Shown here piece by piece: positions 6,313-11,734 of a stretch of 12,701 nt of DNA. The position numbers and the translations under genes were made by a program. Within the stretch, counting starts at the first letter, position 1. Every line of letters begins with the position of its first letter. The DNA is from JBLNBQ01 sp050260095 (lineage in GTDB: Bacteria > Bacillota > UBA5301 > DYFA01): contig JBLNBQ010000033.1 in NCBI GenBank assembly GCA_050260095.1, positions 1-12,701 of the forward strand, written 5' to 3'. The notes under the pieces are model-generated. The model saw nothing but the letters and a program-made list of their open reading frames with translations, was not told the DNA's origin and searched no databases.

Positions 6313-6335
6313 CTCCCAAAGTGCACCTTTGGGAG
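6313..6335 (+). promoter_or_regulatory. 9-bp inverted repeat at the predicted transcript start
   Basis: CTCCCAAAG (6313-6321) and CTTTGGGAG (6327-6335) are perfect complements around TGCAC. The dyad starts right after the -10 box and runs into the GGAGGAGGG ribosome binding site (6332-6340). It could be a repressor operator at the start point or, if transcribed whole, a hairpin partly hiding the binding site. Confidence 0.4.
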
Positions 6336-6346
6336 GAGGGAGCCGT

Positions 6347-7360
6347 GTGAGACCGTTCACTCTGGCGCTCGCCTGCGCTCTGGCGCTGGCCGTGGGACTG
6401 GCCGGCGCACAAGACGCGGCGGCGCACGCGCCGGGCGTCACCGCTGCCGCCTATGCCGTGTTGGACGTCGACAAAGGGGTTTTTCTGCTGGAGCATCATG
6501 CGGATGACGTCCGGGAGCCGGCCAGCCTGACCAAGATCATGACGGCGCTGGTCGCGGTGGACCAGGCGCCCTTGGGCAAGGTGGGGAAGGTCAGTGCGTC
6601 CGCCGCCGCCACGGGAGGCAACCGGGTGGGGCTATGGGCCGGCCAGAAGCTGGAGATGTGGGAACTTCTCTACGGGGCCCTCTTCTGCTCGGGGAACGAC
6701 GCTGCCGAAGCCTTGGCCGAGACCGTCGCCGGTTCGGAACCGGCCTTCGTCAAGCTGATGAACGCCAAGGCCCGCTCGCTCGGCCTCAAGGTCACCACCT
6801 TCCAGAACCCGCACGGGCTGAGCGAGGCGGGTCACGTCTCCACCGCCCGGGAATTGGCGCTCCTGGGGAGGGCCGCCCTGCGCCAGCCGATCGTGGCGAA
6901 GATCGTGGGGCGGACGGAGCGGACCCTCCCGTGGGGCGGCGAGGGCCGGAGCCTCTACAACATCAACAAGTTCCTCCATCTTTACCCCGGCGCCCTGGGG
7001 CTTAAGACGGGCTACACCGGCAACGCCGGGTACTGCCTTCTGGCCTCGGCCAAGCGCGACGGTCACACGCTGGTGGTTTCGGTGTTGGGCGCCACCTCCA
7101 GCGCCGAGCGGTACAACGACGCCATCCGCCTGCTCGACGCGGCCTTTGCCTCCTACAAGGTTGCCCCCGCCCGGCCCGACCTGGCGCGGGCAGGTGCGGT
7201 GCCGGTCGCAAGCCGCACCCGCTACTACGTCATCCAGCGGGGCGATACGCTCTCGGCCATCGCCCGCCGGCTGGGTCTTTCGCAGAAAGCGCTCATCGCC
7301 GCCAACTCCGGCCTCAACCCCGACCGGATCCGGGCGGGCGACCGGCTAAGGCTGCCGTAG
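6347..7360 (+). CDS. Secreted D-alanyl-D-alanine carboxypeptidase (peptidase S11) with C-terminal LysM
   Basis: This penicillin-binding-protein-type enzyme trims the terminal D-Ala from peptidoglycan stem peptides outside the membrane. From GTG 6347 (six bases after GGAGGAGGG) it has 337 residues. Residues 1-27 are a signal peptide: one Arg, then an Ala/Leu-rich core, with likely cleavage near AGA-Q or AAA-H. The serine penicilloyl triad is complete: SLTK 60-63 (Ser60 nucleophile, Lys63), SGN 115-117 and KTG 220-222. Residues about 293-336 form a LysM domain (YYVIQRGDTLSAIARRLG ... AANSGLNPDRIRAGDRL), which binds glycan chains. It stands where many relatives carry the beta-rich PBP5 C-terminal domain and membrane anchor, so the enzyme is probably held at the wall through glycan binding. 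An upstream in-frame TTG at 6329 has no binding site. The gene diverges from the GntR gene. Confidence 0.94.
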   Translation: MRPFTLALACALALAVGLAGAQDAAAHAPGVTAAAYAVLDVDKGVFLLEHHADDVREPASLTKIMTALVAVDQAPLGKVGKVSASAAATGGNRVGLWAGQKLEMWELLYGALFCSGNDAAEALAETVAGSEPAFVKLMNAKARSLGLKVTTFQNPHGLSEAGHVSTARELALLGRAALRQPIVAKIVGRTERTLPWGGEGRSLYNINKFLHLYPGALGLKTGYTGNAGYCLLASAKRDGHTLVVSVLGATSSAERYNDAIRLLDAAFASYKVAPARPDLARAGAVPVASRTRYYVIQRGDTLSAIARRLGLSQKALIAANSGLNPDRIRAGDRLRLP

Positions 7361-7444
7361 GATTCTTCTGGCAGGAATCCGGGGCGCCCGGCAGAATATG
7401 ATATCCTGTCATACGACGCGTGACCGGAGTGCCTCCCAGACCCC

Positions 7445-7505
7445 AGGGCCTGGCTAGCCACCCCGAACTCTGCGGCAGCAGGGGGGTGGTGTGCAGCCAG
7501 GCCTT
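7445..7505 (+). promoter_or_regulatory. Large nested stem-loop in the FBP aldolase/phosphatase leader
   Basis: The outer stem GGCCTGGCT (7447-7455) pairs perfectly with AGCCAGGCC (7495-7503), extended by a G-T (7446/7504) and an A-T (7445/7505) pair. An inner stem CCACCCC (7458-7464) pairs with GGGGTGG (7483-7489). An internal loop of two and five bases separates them, and an 18-base apical loop can form a further CTG/CAG pairing. TTCGTGTTT follows the 3' arm. It ends 56 bases before the TTG start at 7562. It could be an attenuator, a cis-regulatory RNA or a strong terminator upstream of a second promoter; I match it to no known riboswitch. Confidence 0.45.
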
Positions 7506-7561
7506 CGTGTTTCCCATTGCGACTCACGCCTGTGGCGAAACATACTGGGGAGGGATTCCAG

Positions 7562-8710
7562 TTGTATACCCTGTCTGTGATCAAGGCCGACACCGGGGGA
7601 TTCGTCGGCCACTGCACCGTTCACCCCGAGGCGGTGAGAGTCGCCGAGGCTGGGCTTGCGAAAGCCAAGGCGGCGGGCATCCTGATCGACGGGCACGTGG
7701 GTAAAGTCGGCGACGACATCGCCCTGATCATGACCCACAACGGGCAGACCGACGAGGAACAGATCCACGCGCTCTCGTGGCAGATCTTCAAGGCGACGAC
7801 GCAGATTGCCAAGGAACTCAAGCTCTACGGTGCGGGACAGGACCTGCTCAAAGACGCGTTCTCCGGCAACATCCGGGGGATGGGGCCCGGCATCGCGGAG
7901 ATGACCTTCACCGAGCGGGCGAGCGAGCCGGTTCTGGTCTTCCTGGCTGACAAGACGGAGCCGGGCGCCTGGAACTGGCCGCTCTACAAGATGTTCGCCG
8001 ACCCGTTCAACACCCCGGGGCTGGTGATCGACCCCAAGATGCACGCAGGCTTCACCTTCGAGGTGCTCGACCTCATCGAGCACAAGACGGCCCGCTTCGA
8101 CACTCCCGAAGAGCTCTACGACCTGCTGCTCTTCATCGGGGCGCCCGGCCGTTACGCTGTGCGGGCGGTGTATAAGAAGGGGGAGACCGAACCGGCCGCC
8201 GTCAGCTCCACGCAGCGGCTGAACCTGATGGCCGGCCGCTACGTGGGCAAGGATGACCCGGTGCTCCTGGTGCGCTGCCAGTCGGGCCTGCCCGCCGTGG
8301 GCGAGGCGCTGGAGCCGTTCGGCCAGCCCCACCTGGTGGCCGGTTGGATGCGCGGCTCTCACCACGGCCCGCTGATGCCGGTCGCCTTCGGGCAGGACAC
8401 GCCGAGCCGCTTCGACGGTCCGCCCCGGGTGGTCGCCTACGGGTTCCAGCTCTGCCAAGGCCGGCTCATCGGGCCCCGGGACATGTTCGCCGACCCGAGC
8501 TTCGACACCGCCCGCCGCCAGGCCGTCGAGATCGCCGACTACCTGCGCCGCTTGGGTCCGTTCGAGCCGCATCGCCTGCCGCTGGACGAGATGGAGTACA
8601 CCACCATGCCCCAGGTGATGGGCCGGATCAAGGACCGGTTCGTGCCGGTGGACGAGGACGAGGCGGCCGCGACCACCGAACTCGCCGGCGGGGATGACGG
8701 GGTCGCCTGA
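7562..8710 (+). CDS. fbp: Bifunctional fructose-1,6-bisphosphate aldolase/phosphatase (archaeal type, class V FBPase)
   Basis: This enzyme condenses DHAP and GAP to fructose 1,6-bisphosphate and hydrolyses it to fructose 6-phosphate, making gluconeogenesis one-way. The 382-residue protein is close to the archaeal family along its whole length. The N-terminus reads TLSVIKADTGGFVGH, with metal-binding Asp10 and His17. VGDD (49-52), YGAGQDLL (89-96) and FLADKTEPGA (127-136) follow. YVGKDDP (227-233) holds the Tyr and the Schiff-base Lys230 of the aldolase step, and MEYTT (344-348) the loop Tyr. The start is TTG 7562, seven bases after GGGGAGGG (7547-7554) and matching where relatives begin; an in-frame TTG at 7517 lacks this support. 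The C-terminus ends in an acidic tail. It is a single-gene unit behind a structured leader. Confidence 0.96.
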   Translation: MYTLSVIKADTGGFVGHCTVHPEAVRVAEAGLAKAKAAGILIDGHVGKVGDDIALIMTHNGQTDEEQIHALSWQIFKATTQIAKELKLYGAGQDLLKDAFSGNIRGMGPGIAEMTFTERASEPVLVFLADKTEPGAWNWPLYKMFADPFNTPGLVIDPKMHAGFTFEVLDLIEHKTARFDTPEELYDLLLFIGAPGRYAVRAVYKKGETEPAAVSSTQRLNLMAGRYVGKDDPVLLVRCQSGLPAVGEALEPFGQPHLVAGWMRGSHHGPLMPVAFGQDTPSRFDGPPRVVAYGFQLCQGRLIGPRDMFADPSFDTARRQAVEIADYLRRLGPFEPHRLPLDEMEYTTMPQVMGRIKDRFVPVDEDEAAATTELAGGDDGVA

Positions 8711-8729
8711 CAACGCACGTCGCGAAGCA

Positions 8730-8756
8730 GGGGGGTTGGCGGATAGCCAGCCCCCC
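8730..8756 (+). terminator. Hairpin after the FBP aldolase/phosphatase gene
   Basis: GGGGGGTTGGC (8730-8740) pairs with GCCAGCCCCCC (8746-8756), eleven pairs with one G-T wobble and a five-base loop, starting 20 bases after the stop. No T run follows. It resembles the other T-poor hairpins at gene ends in this window. Confidence 0.6.
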
Positions 8757-8841
8757 GAACGCCTGGGCCGGTAGTCTTCCCCGGGGACTCCCGCGATTCT
8801 CCAGCAGGAACAGCAGATAGCACGGGGCTGGCGGGTGGAGG

Positions 8842-8860
8842 CCGCGGATACTATCCGTGG
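8842..8860 (+). promoter_or_regulatory. Dyad with a GATACTAT core upstream of the spore protein gene
   Basis: CGGATA (8845-8850) and TATCCG (8852-8857) are perfect complements around one base, extended by CC/GG at the ends. The core GATACTA is one base away from the CATACTA-like -10 box of forespore sigma-G promoters, which drive such genes in other spore formers, but I see no clear -35 element at the right distance. It may be a promoter core, an operator, or chance. Confidence 0.25.
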
Positions 8861-8874
8861 GAGTGATGTGGACC

Positions 8875-9057
8875 TTGCCAAGGCGTGACAGCATCATGTC
8901 GGACCGGTTGAAGCTCGAACTCGCGGATGAGCTGGGATTCGGGGACACGGTGCGCACGAAGGGTTGGGGCGAAATCACGACCAAGCAGGCCGGCTCGTTG
9001 GTCCGGGCGGCGATCGCCAGGGCCGAGGAGGGGCTGGCCAAGGAGGAGCGGCGTTAG
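8875..9057 (+). CDS. Alpha/beta-type small acid-soluble spore protein
   Basis: These proteins coat DNA in dormant spores, protect it from UV and heat, and are degraded by the GPR protease on germination. The visible family pattern is PRRDSIMSDRLKLELADELGF, here broken as PRRDSIMSD and RLKLELADELGF: the second part fits the conserved helix carrying the GPR cleavage region (E-I/L-A-x-E-L-G). GWGEITTKQAGSLVRAAI then corresponds to the second signature, GEIT..., in the clostridial form that has WG and QAG. From TTG 8875 the protein has 60 residues, a normal size. The start is uncertain: 8875 keeps the basic PRR segment seen in relatives and follows GGGAG by eleven bases, ATG 8866 is too close to it, and ATG 8896 would drop the segment. 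Its presence implies a spore-forming host. Confidence 0.8.
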   Translation: MPRRDSIMSDRLKLELADELGFGDTVRTKGWGEITTKQAGSLVRAAIARAEEGLAKEERR

Positions 9058-9064
9058 CCGCTCC
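9045..9064 (+). terminator. Terminator hairpin overlapping the spore protein stop codon
   Basis: GGAGCGGC (9045-9052) and GCCGCTCC (9057-9064) form a perfect eight-base-pair stem with tetraloop GTTA. The TAG stop is split between loop and 3' arm. It is followed by CTCATTATTC, the most T-rich tail of any hairpin in the window. Confidence 0.65.
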
Positions 9065-9140
9065 CTCATTATTCACAGGATAACGGGCGTCGGCGGCGAA
9101 CTGGAGGGAAGCAGATCCCAGGCCGGGAGGGGCAAGCGAA

Positions 9141-9329
9141 TTGTACAAGCGCATCCTGCGGGCTGCGATCAAGGAAGCCCGCGAGTCCATCATCCACGAA
9201 CTCATCCGGGCGGGCCGCATCCCCAAGCCGCATGGCGTGATCGACTACCCCGCGCTCATCGCCGAGTACCGCGACGAGGTGGACGACATCCTCCGCCGGG
9301 TCGTCGACGAACTGTTGCTCGCCGATTAG
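9141..9329 (+). CDS. Small hypothetical protein (62 residues)
   Basis: I do not recognise this protein. Translation is supported by a strong Shine-Dalgarno, GGGAGGGG (9125-9132), eight bases before the TTG start. The protein is highly charged and probably all helical, with no membrane segment or Cys. The first half is basic (YKRILRAAIKEARESIIHELIRAGR) when read as YKRILRAAIKEAR plus ESIIHELIRAGR, a proline/glycine turn follows (PKPHG), and the second half is acidic (YRDEVDDILRRVVDELL). It sits between a spore protein and the helicase gene, both on the same strand, with a terminator before it and a promoter after it, so it may be transcribed alone. A role in sporulation would be a guess from its neighbour. 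Confidence 0.65.
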   Translation: MYKRILRAAIKEARESIIHELIRAGRIPKPHGVIDYPALIAEYRDEVDDILRRVVDELLLAD

Positions 9330-9385
9330 CCGGCCGGGCCGCGATCCATCCGCGCCGGGCGGGAGACGCCGGCCCTTTCGCCGCC

Positions 9386-9414
9386 TTCCGGCCGTGCTTC
9401 GGCTGTGGTACAAT
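9386..9414 (+). promoter_or_regulatory. Extended -10 promoter for the helicase gene
   Basis: TACAAT (9409-9414) matches five of six bases of TATAAT and is preceded by TGG, an extended -10 element. The -35 region at 17-base spacing (TTCCGG, 9386-9391) is poor, which extended -10 promoters tolerate. The start codon lies at 9448, giving a leader of roughly 27 bases. Confidence 0.5.
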
Positions 9415-9447
9415 AGCGTCGTTCCCCACAGGATGGGAGGTTCACCC

Positions 9448-11715
9448 TTGGATATTCTCGCCGGTCTGAATCCTGAGCAGCAGGCGGCCGTCACCCACGG
9501 CGAGGGGCCGCTGCTCATCCTGGCGGGGGCGGGCAGCGGCAAGACCCGCGTGCTGACCCACCGCATCGCCTACCTCGTGGGGGAACTGGGCGTCAGCCCC
9601 CGCCAAATCCTGGCCGTGACCTTCACCAACAAGGCGGCGGACGAGATGAAGGCCCGGGTCGAGCGCCTCCTGGGCGGTTCGGCGGCCGGTATGTGGGTCA
9701 TGACCTTCCACTCGGCCTGCGGGCGCATCCTGCGCAAGCACGGCGACCGGATCGGCCTGCCGGACAACTTCGTCATCTTCGACTCCTCCGACCAGGTGGC
9801 CTGCGTGAAGGAGATACTGCGGGAACTGAGCCTCGACCCGCAGAACTTCCAGCCCCGGGCCCTGCTCGAGCGCATCTCCAAGGCGAAGAACGACCTGAAG
9901 ACGCCGGAACAATACGCCGGGGAAGCCGCCGACTTCTTCGAGCAGACGGTCGCCAAGGTCTTCGTCCGTTACCAGCAGATGCTGCGCCAGAACAAGGCGG
10001 TCGACTTCGACGACCTGCTCGTCGAGACGGTGCGGCTTTTCCGGGAGGCGCCCGACGTGCTCGCCGAGTACCAGGACCGCTTCCGGTACATCCTGGTCGA
10101 CGAGTACCAGGACACGAACCACGTCCAGTACACCCTGGTGAACGAACTGGCGTCGCGCCACCGCAACCTGGCGGTGGTCGGCGACGACAACCAGTCGATC
10201 TACGGCTGGCGGGGGGCGGACATCCGCAATATCCTGGCCTTCGAGCGCGACTACCCCGATTGCACCGTGGTCAAGCTGGAGCGCAACTACCGCTCGACCG
10301 GGGTCATCCTCGAGGCCGCCAACAAGGTCATCGTCTATAACCTGGCCCGCACCGACAAGCGCCTCTGGACCGACCGGGGCGAGGGCGAGCCGATCACCGT
10401 CTTTTGGGCCCAGGACGACCGGGAGGAGGCCCGCCTGGTGGCCGAAGAGATCGGCCGCCTGACCCGGGCCGGCTACCAGCATTCGGACATCGCCCTCCTC
10501 TACCGGACCAACGCCCAGTCTCGCACCTTTGAAGAGACCTTCCTGCACTTCGGGTTGCCCTACCGGGTCGTGGGGACCCTCCGGTTCTACGAGCGCAAGG
10601 AGATCAAGGATCTGCTCGCGTACCTGCGCGTCGTCTGCAACCCCGACGACTCGGTGAGTTTCCGGCGGGTGGTCAACACGCCCCGGCGGGGCCTGGGCGC
10701 GACCACTCTCGCCAGGCTGGAAGACTACGCCCTCTCTGAGGGCCTGAGCCTCTTTCAGGCGGCGCAGCGGGCCGCCGGCGTTCCGGGCCTCGGCGGCAAG
10801 GCGGGCGCGACCCTTGAGGCCTTCGCGGCCTATCTGGAAGGCCTGAACTCGCAGGCCGCCCAGGTGCCCGTGGCGGAGCTGGCGCTGAAAATCCTGCGCG
10901 AGACGGGCTACCAGGCGGAACTCAAGGCCGAGAAGAGCGTGGAGGCCGAGGCGCGCCTCGACAACCTGGAGGAGTTCCTCAACACGGCGGCCGAATTCGA
11001 CGCCCGCGCCGAGGAGCCGTCGCTGGGGCTCTTCCTGGAGCAGGTGGCGCTCCTCTCCGATGCCGACACCTACGAGGCGGAGAGCGGCGGCGTCACGCTG
11101 ATGACCCTTCACGCCGCCAAAGGCTTGGAGTTTCCGGTGGTCTTCCTGGTCGGCATGGAGGAAGGCACCTTCCCGCACTCCCGGTCGACGCTGGAGATGA
11201 GTGAGCTCGAGGAGGAACGGCGCATCTTCTACGTGGGCATCACCCGGGCGATGGACCGGCTCTACCTCTCCCTCGCCCGGCAGCGTTTCGTGCACGGGCA
11301 GTTGGACTACCGCCTGCCGAGCCGGTTTCTGGAGGAGATCCCCGGCGAACTGAAGAGGGTCATCGGTCGCCCTGAGCCGGCCAAGGCCGGCTGGGGTGAC
11401 GCGGCGGCCACCGCCTGGACGTCCCGGGCGGCGAGGCCGGAGATCTCCGCCCGGCCGGCGCCTGCGGCCGCCGGAGGTTCCGGGCTGGGGACCCGCACCG
11501 GAGCGGGAGCCGGGGGCGGAGCAGGGGCCGCGGCAGCAGCGGGGGCCGGTGTGCTGGAGGTACGGCCGGGCGACAAGGTGGCGCACCCTAAGTGGGGGCC
11601 GGGCACCGTCGTCAGCGTGGAGGGGCAAGGCGCCAATGCCACTTTGACCATCGCCTTTCCCGGCCTAGGGGTGAAGAAGCTGCTCGCAGGCTACGCCCCG
11701 CTGACCAAAGCTTGA
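9448..11715 (+). CDS. pcrA: UvrD/PcrA-type superfamily 1A DNA helicase
   Basis: A 3'-5' helicase of about 755 residues that works in repair and in clearing stalled replication and transcription complexes. The superfamily 1 motifs appear in order: motif I AGAGSGKT (26-33), Ia TFTNKAADEM (58-67), II VDEYQDT (217-223), III VVGDDNQSIYGWRGA (243-257), IV RNYRS (279-283), V near 549-563 (TLMTLHAAKGLEF), and VI near 588-602 (EEERRIFYVGITRA). A Gly/Ala-rich, low-complexity linker (about 651-704) leads to a C-terminal Tudor-like domain (VRPGDKVAHPKWGPGTVVSVEG ... GVKKLLAGYAPL), the part of PcrA known to touch RNA polymerase. Start TTG 9448 follows GGGAGG by seven bases; the frame is open further upstream to 9394, but that would cross the promoter. 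A pyrophosphatase gene follows after 19 bases, probably in the same transcript. Confidence 0.95.
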   Translation: MDILAGLNPEQQAAVTHGEGPLLILAGAGSGKTRVLTHRIAYLVGELGVSPRQILAVTFTNKAADEMKARVERLLGGSAAGMWVMTFHSACGRILRKHGDRIGLPDNFVIFDSSDQVACVKEILRELSLDPQNFQPRALLERISKAKNDLKTPEQYAGEAADFFEQTVAKVFVRYQQMLRQNKAVDFDDLLVETVRLFREAPDVLAEYQDRFRYILVDEYQDTNHVQYTLVNELASRHRNLAVVGDDNQSIYGWRGADIRNILAFERDYPDCTVVKLERNYRSTGVILEAANKVIVYNLARTDKRLWTDRGEGEPITVFWAQDDREEARLVAEEIGRLTRAGYQHSDIALLYRTNAQSRTFEETFLHFGLPYRVVGTLRFYERKEIKDLLAYLRVVCNPDDSVSFRRVVNTPRRGLGATTLARLEDYALSEGLSLFQAAQRAAGVPGLGGKAGATLEAFAAYLEGLNSQAAQVPVAELALKILRETGYQAELKAEKSVEAEARLDNLEEFLNTAAEFDARAEEPSLGLFLEQVALLSDADTYEAESGGVTLMTLHAAKGLEFPVVFLVGMEEGTFPHSRSTLEMSELEEERRIFYVGITRAMDRLYLSLARQRFVHGQLDYRLPSRFLEEIPGELKRVIGRPEPAKAGWGDAAATAWTSRAARPEISARPAPAAAGGSGLGTRTGAGAGGGAGAAAAAGAGVLEVRPGDKVAHPKWGPGTVVSVEGQGANATLTIAFPGLGVKKLLAGYAPLTKA

Positions 11716-11734
11716 CCAGAGGAGGAGCAGAGCA

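Noticed and set aside
7445..7505. Assignment of the leader structure to a known riboswitch or T-box
   Set aside because: I could not see the conserved core sequences of the classes I know, so it is reported only as a structured leader.
560..7569. Other GTATAC copies (560-565 in hisF and 7564-7569 at the FBP aldolase/phosphatase start) as extra GntR operators
   Set aside because: Single six-base palindromes are expected about once by chance in this length at this GC; only 6179-6194 has a paired, symmetrical arrangement in a promoter region.
7454..8881. A 475-codon minus-strand open frame opposite the FBP aldolase/phosphatase
   Set aside because: It is a shadow of a fully conserved plus-strand enzyme and also reads through the hairpin and intergenic sequence on both sides.
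9442..11628. A 728-codon open frame on the minus strand opposite the helicase gene
   Set aside because: It is exactly antisense to a gene with all helicase motifs, has no matching SD, and its translation is the biased composition typical of antisense frames in GC-rich DNA.
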